The notes beneath the pieces were generated by a model, which was not told the origin of the DNA, made no database searches, and saw nothing but the letters and a program-made list of their open reading frames with translations. Position numbers and translations under genes: made by a program. From assembly GCA_009792885.1 (NCBI GenBank), contig WMCF01000021.1, forward strand, positions 1,909,138 through 1,973,137: a stretch of 64,000 bases of DNA. Reading direction: 5' to 3'. Shown here one piece after another: positions 52,901 to 64,000 of the stretch; position 1 is the first letter of the stretch; each line of letters starts with the position of its first letter. The stretch is from Eremophila alpestris peregrina. Lineage: Eukaryota; Chordata; Aves; Passeriformes; Alaudidae.

Positions 52901-54380
52901 AAACAACACCTTCCCCCAAAAAAGCTCATTTGTTTTTTCAACTAAACTTTAGTGATCTTTTGGGCTCCCCATGGTTCCACCTCCTGAGAAGGCCAGGCTG
53001 GAACATGCAGGGAGCTGCCTCATCCTGCAGGAGGCACAGAACAGCCTGTCTGCCATCCCTTCCTGTTCCCTGCCCTGGAGAGCAAAAACACAACCCAAAC
53101 CTTCAGCCTCTCTCAGGGAACAGAGAATATACTGACATTTCATCTGTCCTGGGATGTTTTTTGCTTTCCTAAGAGGAATGAACTTAGGGGAATCAGCCTC
53201 TACCCCACAGCAGATGGGTAAGGTTGGGGATTCTGTCCCTGTATCATGATGTTTTGTGGTATAAAATATGGATGTTCAGTGAACAGAACAATTCATGCTG
53301 AAACATGCACAATATCAAGCCAAGGGGGGAGGAACAGTCAAGTTTGTTTCTGCTACAGAGAGATTTAAAGTGGGCTAATACAGATGTCACCACCTGCTCT
53401 GACACAGACATTTGTACTCCAAAGAGCTGAAACAACTCAGTGTAATTAAGATGAAGCACCAGGTTACCTCCTAGGAAAGAAGAGGAAAAAAAAAGGGCAA
53501 AAAAAGGTTGTGGGAGAAGTTGGTGCTTTCCAGCAGGAAAAGACCCCTCTGTAACAGATGCACACAATAAAATCATGTTTATATCCAAACTGTGAGGGAT
53601 TCTGCAACAACTATTACTTAGTAATTGTCTTACCTTTCCTTGCACATAATGGATTGCTTTCAGTAGTAGTAATTTGTTATCCTGAGATGCCTTTTTGCCA
53701 CATCAACTGTGCAACAGCTAATTATTTTACCTACTTTTCATCTATCTTTCCAGCCTCTCACTTCAACTGCTGTTTTGTTTTCAAGTTTTATTATGAATCT
53801 TGCCATAATTGGGACTTTCAACCAAGCACTAACAATGAAATAGTGGCATAACATTCCCAACTTTCATTTAAAATCACCACCTTGTTGACTGCAAAGACTG
53901 AAATGTGTTAACCAAATGAATTCAATAGCTTCAAAGAACACAAAAGTATTACTGCACTTCCACTGGATTTCTAAGCTCTTGACCTGAGACTAATGGAAAA
54001 TAATTATGTCAATTCACTGAGTACAGAATATATATATGTGAAATAATACCAAATGCTGAAAAATACTGAGAGTACAGAAAGTGCTTATTTTCCTCCCCAG
54101 TGAAGTTAACTGCTTCATTTCACAGATGTTTCTCACGTGGAGCTCTGCAGCACAGGGAGGCAGCTCAGACCCTTCCCATTTGCACAGAGACACCTTCCCC
54201 AGAGCCAGGGCTGGTCCCAGCAGCAGCTGATCCCCTGAGCACATCACTTTGTTTCTCAGGGAATCGGTGAGCCAAAGGAAACCAGTTCTGTAAGGAATGC
54301 TCAGAGGTGAGAGCAGCTGGGTGGGAGGTGAGCTGCCTGCCTGGAAGTGCCTCCTCATTCCCTGTCAGCTGCTCCAGGGC
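49925..54380. other. Unique non-coding sequence, nothing recognised
   Basis: Short frames only. The longest, at 52155-52541 (plus) and 53244-53645 (minus), show no domain-like features. No repeat family recognised. Confidence 0.55.
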
Positions 54381-54540
54381 ACACCAGCATCCACTCACAC
54401 CAGTATCTCCTCACACCAGTATACATCCACACCAGTATCCCCTCACATTAATATCCACTCACACCAGTATCCCCTCACACCAGTATCTCCTCACACCAGT
54501 ATCCACTCACACCAGTATCCACCCACACCAGCACTGTCCC
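54381..54540. repeat. 16-bp minisatellite, exactly ten units
   Basis: Ten units in perfect 16-bp register with consensus ACACCAGTATCCNCTC. Variation is concentrated in the last six bases (CCCCTC, CTCCTC, CCACTC, ACATCC), and one unit reads ACATTAATATCCACTC. No indels disturb the register. The open frames of about 105-115 codons that cross it are repeat artefacts. Confidence 0.97.
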
Positions 54541-57500
54541 ACCTGGACAGGGGCTTTGCCAGCAGGACCAGGCAGAGTATCACCAGGGCACTGTCCCTGT
54601 CCTCATCCTGAACCAGCCCTGATTCCTGCACTCTCTACTCTCCAGGAGCACTAAGAGAGACTCTGAGGGGATTAGGGACCCTCCTACACACAGCACTCAG
54701 TAAAACAGAACCCAAGGCTGGGCTAATTCTACTCTTCAATAAATGTAGAGTGCTACTGCTGACAATAAATCTGTGCACAGGGGGAGAGGCAGGTTACAGA
54801 CATCTGAAGCACGAGGTCTTCTGTAAACCCCAGTTCCAGCACAATCTCCCAATCATCAATTTGGCTCCGTTTACAGCAAATTTTAAGGTTTTTTAGGTTT
54901 AATTAGAACACCGTCTGCCTGAAGTTTTTGGGCTGACTCAAAGAGCCCAGAAGCAGGTTGAAGCATATGGTACTGCAGCAGTGGTAGAATAATAAAGCAG
55001 GCAGGCTTCCACAGAAGTCCATGGAATAATTTACATGATCTTTTTGCTACTAGAACATTTAAAGAATGATTATCCTTTATGAAATCCATGGAGTTCCTGT
55101 TAAAGGAGCAGCATCAAGACCCCAGCCTGGCAGCTGCCTGTACTGTAAAATTACTCAGGAGGATCTCTATAAAAAGCAGTCTGGAAGCAAATGAGCAGCA
55201 GTAATATTAAAATACCTCCTCCTTAAAAAAAAAAAATAAAAAGAGAACTGTAGCTGCACTGTTCAGGTAGGAAGTACCATTCTTAAATATAGAATCCACT
55301 AAATAAAAATTGAACATGTTACTTCTGTATGTACATACAATGAATGGACAAAGAAGCCAAATTTTCATCAAGATGTGTATTTTTCAGAGCTATGACAAGG
55401 AATTTACAGGCATAAAGGGAAATGTAGTTTGCAAACTGATCAGGTCAAGTGAAAATATTTACATAACTTTACAAAAAGAAGACTAGATCATATTAAAACA
55501 TTAATGCCCACATGTTCTTTATATATGCAGCCAGTGCCTAGGCAATAATTTAGTGATACAAGATTTCTGTATCCCATGAATTGCTGTGTAATGTTCTACA
55601 TGAAAGAATAACATGTCTAATTTTACTCTGAAGACAAATGATTTGTCATGCAGAAACGTTCATTAGATTTAACCATTACTAAAAAACAGGGTAATAAATC
55701 ATGATTTTGCATCAAATGAAGAAGCAGCACCTTTCCTAGCTTGGTTGTTCAGTCATAATCATGATAAATGAACATCCTGGGACAGGTGAATTTTAACAAG
55801 CATTCAATACCCTTAGATTAATTAGATTTTTGTTTTCTAGTTTCTGTTCTCTCTTCCTTTATGAATGAGACTGGAGTTGGAAGCAACACTGAACAAACAA
55901 GTGTTCATTGTTGCATTAAAAAGCTGTTTGCTGTCACAAAGAGTCCTTCAGTAGTTTCTCTAGCTCTGATCATTCCACCCTTCCTTACAGGAAAAGAGAA
56001 CATGCTGAAAGAAATCTACATTTCAACTTAGCATTTCAACCATAAGTAGCAAAAATATCATCCTGAAACATACGTATGGGTGCTTTCACTCTGGGAAAAC
56101 TAAATTCTGGCACACTGTGAACATACAGGCAAATAAACACTTTTTCCCCCTATTCAATACTGTAGAGTCTCCTGGTACTTGCTGCATCACTGAATCTTTG
56201 TGGGATGGCAAAGAGCAGGGACAGCAGGCAAAAGAAACCTATGGGTGAAATATCTTAACATTTAATCCAATTTCTTACAGTGATGGGACCTCCAGGACAG
56301 AGCTCAACAAATCCCAACCACTCAGTGAGTGAGCAAGTCCATCCCTGCGTATTTGGCTACCCAGAGGTTTTTTCCAGGAGCTGAGGAGTGGCAGTCAGCA
56401 GGTGTGACTACAGGTATGATGGCATGGAAGCCTGGAGAAACTCTGATTGGGGATTCAATTTAAATGTGGTAATAAGTCCCCAGTGTTATCTCCCAAATGA
56501 GGCGTTCACAGGAGGGCACTGGGAAGGAACAAAAGCAGAACCAAAACAAACAAAAAAGCCCCATGGAGCTATCTTTAAATGTTCCATCTGCCCAGCCTGG
56601 ATAAAACGTGGAAGGGGCCCAGCATCGATATGGGAATTGAATGATTTGTTCAGTTGGAGCTTTGCTGAGGAAAATAGAATCTTACACTTCTATCTACCAA
56701 GAGATCTGTCAGGGCAGGACGAGCTGAGTCAAACTGCTGCCTCTGCTGACAAAATGTTCTGTGCACTGGTAGCAAGGAAGGAAAAACTAATATCATGCCA
56801 ACAAATGTTCTGATTTGAAATCACCAGTCACAGGAAAGACTATCTTGGAATGCTAATTAACCAAGAGAAAAGCAGAGATTGTTCTATTCCATACTACAGT
56901 GTATGTTCAGTGCTGCATCCTGAACATGAGCAGAGATAATTTAGGACCATGCCAAAGGAGCAGTCAGGAAAAATCCCTCGGGCACTATTGAAGATTTACG
57001 TGGTCAGCAAAGTCAGAAAATGTCCTGTCAGAAATGAAATGGAAGAGAAGGAGAAATAGATAAGTTATTAAAGAATGCTGATGAGGAATGTGCTGCTCTG
57101 GACCACAAGGAAAAGCCCTGCTGTGCTTCACTTGTAATGAGAATGTATTTAATCACTTACACAGGTAAATAATCACCAGCTATTCCAGGACAATGGCTGG
57201 AGAAAAGCATGCAGAAAGTGGGCCAGATGCTCAAGTTCCTGGAAAGCAGTGTAGAGCTTTTATTGCACACACAATGCAAATATTAAATGAAGAAAGAAGA
57301 GAGCAAGTCAGACACCATTTGCAGAATTTCCTTTTGAAACTAATTTTACTCACGGATTTTAAGGGTTTTACAAAAAACCAGCCTAATTTCAATGTGAAAA
57401 ATATTCAAAAATAATTAATATGCACAGTTTACATACAAAAAGGCTGATTGCTGTAGGAAAATTCACCCAAAAAGCCTGGATCTGGGGAACTCCATGACCT

Positions 57501-60500
57501 ACAGTCACACTGCTGTAGTATTTGGATGTTCCCTTTTTCCACATACTCTGCATGATCCACACTGGACACCTAAAAATCCAGAATACCAACCCTAACATAG
57601 AAGAACAGTCCTTGATTGCAGGATCTGAACTCCTTTCTTACAAAGGTCAAGGAAATAAAGAATTTAAAGGGTAAATCCCTATGAAATCTGCCCTACTTCC
57701 AAACTTGTTCTTTGTTTTCAATTATACTGATTTTATGATATTAATAAGGCTCAGAAATGTCTTTCATAATTTCTTAAACTGTTCTATTTTCAGCATCTAT
57801 ATAACACACTGATTTTTTTAAGCTTTGGAATCCCAGAAAACTTGAATAAAGCAATGCTTCTGCCACTCCAACTAACATCTGAGACCTTCAAATAATACAT
57901 TTGATGTCATTCAGGAAAAAACCCATCCACCAGATATGACATTCCTGATGTAACATTAAACAAGACAAAATGCTGTAACTTGACAAAGACAAATGGAAAC
58001 CAAAGCATCCCCTCCAAGGCAGCAAAAGAAAAGGCAAAAGTCTCCTGCAATGGACCTTAACAAAGTTACAGTGCTGGTGTATTAAACCAGACAAATCTAT
58101 CTGAATGGAGTTTCATGGTTCAGAGTTACATGTGCAAAAGTCATGAAAATCAGAGTTATTCCCACAATTGTTTAACGTGGTTCAGTGGCTTCCTCACACT
58201 GAGGGCATCTCCTCCTGCCCTTCAGCCAGGGCTGTGTCAGCTGTGCCCACACGTGTGTGAGCAATGATAAGCAATTATGGAGACTTTACAGTGAAAACTA
58301 TTAAATGAGAATTGTGACTGCAGTTCAGCAAAGTAATATTGCTGTGCTAATTAACAGCACAAAAGGCTTAGAGATTTCTTCTGAAGGGAGTGCTGAGAAA
58401 TTAAGCACATGCTGTTGTCATTGTACTATTTAACACTGCTCTTGGTCTCAACCAAGGGCATGCAAGTTTATGTTATCTGTGTTAATTACTGTAAAGCAAA
58501 AAATTCAACCTGAGACCCTGCAGTTATGCAAGATAGTCCATGTTATAAATGGGACATTTACACCAGCCTACATATTTTATGGCCCTTTTGTAACCCCAAT
58601 TATCTATAACATACTAGTCTGAGAAAATACCAGGACCAAGGGCATTGCACTGTTGCTTAATGATCAGAAATTATGAGAGATTTCCTTAATTATGAAATTT
58701 TAGGGTATACATTTACCAGAGTTCTTCTATATAATAAGAGCCAGAGCTTTAGTCCTCCAATTCCTTTCTATCCATAAATTAAACCATTTCAGCCAAACAA
58801 TGACTCTTTAAATCCTAACAGCTGCTGGACTGGGACTTTCACTAAAATTATAGCATATTTGCAGGCCAACATACTGAGTGGAAAGAGGACCAAGAATAAA
58901 CATTTATACCCTAAGAGATCTCCCAGAGATCCTCTTAATTTTTCACCTATGAATTTTACACTCACAGACTTTAAAGAACATGAGTCACAAAAACCTACAG
59001 CTTCCAACACCCCAAAACTGAACCAAGCTTTTGAGACACCTCAGCAGAATGAGGCCAAGAAAAGGCAGCAGCAAAACATAAAGAATCTCATGCACTTACC
59101 AGTTAATGTAGCATTAAAGTTGCATATTTGTTAATACACAGGAACTGTAGGGATGTGAAAGGCTATTTGCTAATCTCAATTAGGCCAATGTGAACCTGAC
59201 AGCACAGATATTTGTGATTTACATCGATGCAAGTGTTATCAATAAGTGATAAAAAATTTATTATTGGGATGTTCAGATAACTCCCCAAATACCAACTAAT
59301 AAAAATACATCTATTCATGAGGCTTCCATTAGTAGTGTTTCATTGTACTTTATATGTCTTAGATTAAAAGTCTCCTCTTCAAACCCTTCCTGAGTAAATG
59401 CTTTCTTTCCTTCCATCACAAGAAGTAATAGATGAAAAAAAAAAAGCCTGAAAGAACTAGACAAAGTTTCCAGAGGCCAAGTCTGCAAGTACAAAAACAA
59501 ACTAACAGACGAAATAAAGTATCTACCTCACTACTGTATTTACTCTACAGCTTCTCTGCTACACTCAATTTAGGGTGGTTATAAACCAGAAAACAAACAC
59601 CCCAGACCCAATATGATCATTTCAAAGATCTATATTCTAGTGCCTTGTCTCACACCACTCTCAGAGCTGGCAGCATTTTGAGTTCTTCAGGCTCAGGTTT
59701 GCTTTGGTGTCCCACCCCTGCACTCACAGGAGCACACCTCCCACCCTGGGAGCACTCAGCTCCTTTGGGGAATTCAGGAGCTCCTGATGTCTTTAGAATC
59801 CTGACTCTGTCAACTGCAAGCCAGAAAAAAATTGATTACTTTGATCACAAAAGGTGCATTTGCATGAGTGAATTTTTGATTGTAGCAAAAACTGTTAAGT
59901 CAGGATCCATGAAGCAGAGCAAAGAAATGGATTTGTCACCACAGCTTCAATTAATGGTTTCAGTTCCCAGTGGCAAATCAATGTCCACCAACTCTGACTT
60001 TCTCAAACACAGGCAGGCAACACCATCTATAGCACTTAAATTACAGATCTTGTGAGAGCTGGGGAGCAAGACTTAACAGGAACATCTGATTTTACCTCAG
60101 CACAACTTATAAATTACACTCTGCTCTTCTGCTCCATCCTGAGGCGGCTTTGGCTAGAAGGGTAGAATAATTCAGTATTGCTGAATGCAGAAATAAGCTC
60201 TGGGTAATTATTATCTTAAATCATGTTTATGAGCTCCAAAATAAATACACCAGCTCCTGCTTTGATTTGGACAAATGGTTACTAAACATTTTCAGTTCAG
60301 TAAAATTAGGATATGGCCTAAAACAAGGTTTGAATGAAAGAACCCAGGGGCTGCAGAACCTGCAGTGATGGCCAGTTGTTTTAAAGACCTTCTCAAGTAA
60401 AAAAGTACCAGAGAACAAGAGGAAATAAGATACAAGCTCACACATCACATTTTATTTCCACATTAGGAACAGAAGAGCAGTGATATAACAAAGGCCAGAG

Positions 60501-63500
60501 GAAGCTTTAGGGAAAAATATTAAGTAGTAGATGTGGTGTCATATAATGTAATTGAGCAGCTTGTTCCTTGGTAATAGCACTTGGAGTGAGTCAGCCCACC
60601 ACAGCCTGTTCTGCACAGCACCTCATCTGTGTACTGTAACACGGCTCAGGAACCAGGGAATTAGCAAAGACTGATTTCTCTTTGGCAGTTAACTGTAAAA
60701 ACATCCAAAGACCTCACATAAGTTTTGTGGAAAGAGTCATGGAGCTCAGCACTGAAAACCAGGTGGTGAACATCCTGAAGGACACAGCTCAGGGCTCTGG
60801 AGCTTCCCAGATGGGGGAATGCACAATTCCCAGGAGTGCAGCTCACAATCTAAACATGCTTCCAAAATATGTGAACACGTTTATCACCACCCCAGCATGA
60901 GAGAAAAGCAGCTGAGCTTCCTCACACATGCATTTAACATGGGCATCTCCTCACTGGATGATGCAAGTGGCCAGTGCAACTTTGCTAAACAAAAAACTGA
61001 CACACAGTGGGTGTCTACAAGGACACAGCCTGCACAGAGCCCTGTGGGGTGGGTTTGGAAAAATCCATGTTTCTTGAGTGACTGCTCATTGCAGCTGATC
61101 ATGCCCATGCACAACAATTACCCCAGTGCCTAAGCTGTGTTTCTGCAATGTTTGCTGCTACTTACACTTGTTTCCTCTCATTACTGTCAGCAGTGTCTGC
61201 ACTGTGTACTGCAAACCATTTCATTTCACTAATTCCTCTCAGATATGCCCTGGGCTATTGTCCTATTGTGCACTCCCTTTTCTCCTGGGCTGTGCTGATT
61301 CTGTTCCTTTGATAACACAGTGGGACCCAGAATTCACTGCTGGGGTGGATTTCACTGCTCTGCATTTCCAATCAAACTCCCTTCTCACAGCACCTCATCT
61401 CAAGCCTCTTTAACAGCTCCCCACTCCAAACACTCCCATCTTGACTATAAAGACATAATACAATTCTGAAAAAAAATCCCATTTGTGCCAGAAATGCTCA
61501 CAGGGTACAGAGAGAACTCCTACAATTCATGGGTGATCTCATTTGCCTTCTCTGTGATAATCAACCCCCTTTTGGTAGTTGAAAACAATGAACTCCTGAA
61601 GAGTTGAAAAAAGCCTGATAACAAGAAGCTGCTTTGGCACATAACAGTGTCACTATTCAGGCCCTGGGTCTGCAAACTTGATGTGACTCCTGCCAAGACC
61701 TCAGGGCTGGGACATTTATTTAATGTACTCCGAGAATGGTTGTGAAATAAATAAGGAATTAGTGGAATTGTCTTTTGATCTATGCATATTAAACAAATAA
61801 AAGCCATTGAAGCATTTGCCTACATTCTTCAGTGCTTAAATTTAGTTTCTAATGTATTTAAGATGTGAGCACATCCTTAAGTATTGTGTTAAATCAGAAT
61901 TCTAAGGAACTATTTTTAATTGTATCAGAAATCACCCATTAGTCTGAGGCAGGGTGCTTGGTGCTAAGTTTATACAGCTGCAGAAAAAGGTTTTCCTGGT
62001 TCCTTGTGCAATAAGAAAAAAAGCTGATTAAAAAAAAAAAACCCATATATAAAAGTCCAAGAAAATAATATAAAATTTCTTAATTATTGTATAATATTAA
62101 AGTCTCCTAAAAAAAGGGTAGAATTATCTATTTGGAGGTTTTTATGAACTTTCCTCCTACACAGCCAGCAGCAGTGACTGTTCCAATAACTTGTTTCTCA
62201 GTCTCTCTAGCAAGCATTTTCTAATTAATGAGAAATATATTACTATCAGGAAGAAAGCTGTCATTTATCTTCAGGTGAAATATGCTCAATATGAAGTGCT
62301 CACAAGAGTTACATGTTCATGGAGTTGAAATGATGTGGAAATGCACTTTAAGGAAAACCTAAGAAAATCTGGAGAAATTATCTATTCCATCAAATAAAAG
62401 GTATTAAAACAATTATTAAACTCTTACATTTGCTTCATGTATTTCTTAACACAATTTGCTTCCCAGCAACCTGCACTCCAGGAAATACTCAGAAAGCAAG
62501 AGAATTGTACAAATGGAGTGAAGCTGTTGATGACAGAGAAGAGCCAATATCCCACTGATGCAAATAAATGCCTCAAGAAGAATGTGTGCATATGCACAGG
62601 AGCAAACACACACAGAGCCTCAGGGGGCATGTGAAGATGTGCTGGCTCCTGAACACATTTCTGTATCACCAGGAACCATTTTGGCACCAGTACTGATACT
62701 GGTAATAAATAAAGCAGGTCAAGGCCAGATGAGATAATCTAACAGGAGCATTCTGACCCCCAAAAAAAGCTGAAAATGTCTTTGAATGTCAGCTTTTTGT
62801 ATTTAAAATGGAATTGAGGGTTGTTTTGCTGCTTGTTCTGTCTCCTCTGCCTCTCTCCCTTCCTGGAGTTGACAGAACAAGCTGAAAAGGCAAAAGCACT
62901 GTTACACTGTTATAAAAAGAAATATATTCAGGCTGGACTTCTAAGGAAAAAAAAAAAAAAAAAAGCAGTAGCCTGACAAACCAACAAGTGTGGAAAACAC
63001 CACTTTGTGAGAACTCCCCAACCCATAATGCCATTACTACAGGACACAATAGCCCCTGTTTTAGAGATGTACAACACCTGCTCTATGACACATAAAATGA
63101 ATTTCCTGCAATATCCACCACATTTCTCATTGTGAGATCTTACTACAGCTCATGGAAGAGTTCTGTTGAACTATTTCAATTTTCCATTATAGCAATCAAA
63201 ATACAGTAAAAATGAGAGGTACAGTCTATGGCAGGAACATACAAATAGTCTGACAAAAATCTCCATAAATCATCTGCTCCATCTCCTGAGCTATTGAAAA
63301 TCAAGAATACCCAAGACAACCCCTGACAGATGTTTTCTTAATAGTTGCTTAAGAAAAGCTCTCTAAGGATGCCCTACCACACACCCAGGTGCCTGTTTCT
63401 ACTGCTCCACTGTTTTTAGAGAGGAAAAGCTTGGGGTTTACAAATACCTGTGTTGTATCTTCTTTCCTACAATTAAAGCTGATTACTTCTTGTTCTAGCC

Positions 63501-64000
63501 TCAGAGAATACAGAAACAAAGAAATCAGAGTCCTCTTTGCAGCATCTTTTACAGACTAAATATTTGTTACTGTGGGTTTTCTTCAGCCTTTTTTTCCTAG
63601 AGCAAAATAATTTAATTTCCTTGACCTTCCCTCAGAGGTTAGATCTGCTGAACTTCTCATTTCTATTTATTCCTTCCACATTTCTCTCATTTTTACATGT
63701 CTGTCTTAAAGGGTGAAACTCAGGATCATATCCATGCCCTAGATGAAGGCTCAAAAATCCCAGGAAAAACAAAGCAATGTCCCTCCCTCATATTAGATGC
63801 AAAATTCCAATTAAGACATCCCAGACTAAAATAAACTCCTTTTCCCCCCATTTTGTTAACAGCACTCCGTTTTGGGCACATATTCCACATATTCAGTTGA
63901 CAATATGTTAAAGCCACCAGACCTGGTTTTGCTGCCCACCTGTCAGGGCAAATATTCTCTGTTATCTGTGGGTTTCCTTTGGCGCCTGTCTGATGCTTGA
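54541..64000. other. Long unique non-coding stretch to the window edge
   Basis: About 9.5 kb without a recognised gene or transposon. It contains an A18 run (62947-62964) and a 14-bp perfect palindrome (62585-62598). Low-repeat, AT-rich blocks near 55450-55800 and 58260-58500 look like typical vertebrate conserved non-coding sequence, but that is an impression only. Confidence 0.5.
62947..62964. repeat. Poly(A) run, 18 bases
   Basis: Uninterrupted A run seen directly. No retrocopied body is recognised next to it. Confidence 0.9.

Noticed and set aside
1..64000. CRISPR arrays, operons, rRNA or tRNA genes
   Set aside because: None seen. The tandem arrays are minisatellites or microsatellites without spacer architecture, and no cloverleaf or rRNA-like sequence was recognised.

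Overview
The window looks like non-coding vertebrate DNA from a bird, most likely a songbird. The support is its interspersed repeats: several CR1 LINE fragments (the dominant avian retrotransposon) and one solo LTR resembling the ERVL-type LTRs common in passerine genomes. The sequence is AT-rich and CpG-poor, and stop codons are dense in all six frames. This is repeat-based inference; no database search was possible.

Layout. The left edge (361-469) holds the only stretch I consider a plausible protein-coding exon: a short frame behind a splice-acceptor-like sequence, ending at a stop and followed by a possible 3' UTR. Its gene is not recognised. The remaining roughly 63 kb reads as an intergenic desert or very large intron. 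It contains an old CR1 (1595-1930, minus), two short 5'-truncated CR1 tails (4094-4319 plus; 10204-10505 minus), a TATA-box promoter candidate (about 11.56-11.78 kb), a GC-rich minisatellite holding an assembly gap (22182-22521), a solo LTR with perfect 9-bp terminal inverted repeats (24271-24715), a 1.2-kb CR1 with a decayed reverse transcriptase (26636-27848, minus), another CR1 piece (40436-40620, minus), a compound tetranucleotide microsatellite (49881-49924) and a ten-copy 16-bp minisatellite (54381-54540).

Nothing indicates an operon, CRISPR array, rRNA, tRNA or multi-gene system, and I found no evidence for an undescribed system. The longest open frames (up to about 200 codons) lack recognisable domains, often overlap repeats, and are best treated as chance. 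The points most worth checking are the terminal-exon candidate, the promoter candidate near 11.7 kb, a second acceptor-plus-frame candidate at 44.8 kb, the in-frame 24-bp tandem expansion inside the CR1 reverse transcriptase remnant, and the two minisatellites.
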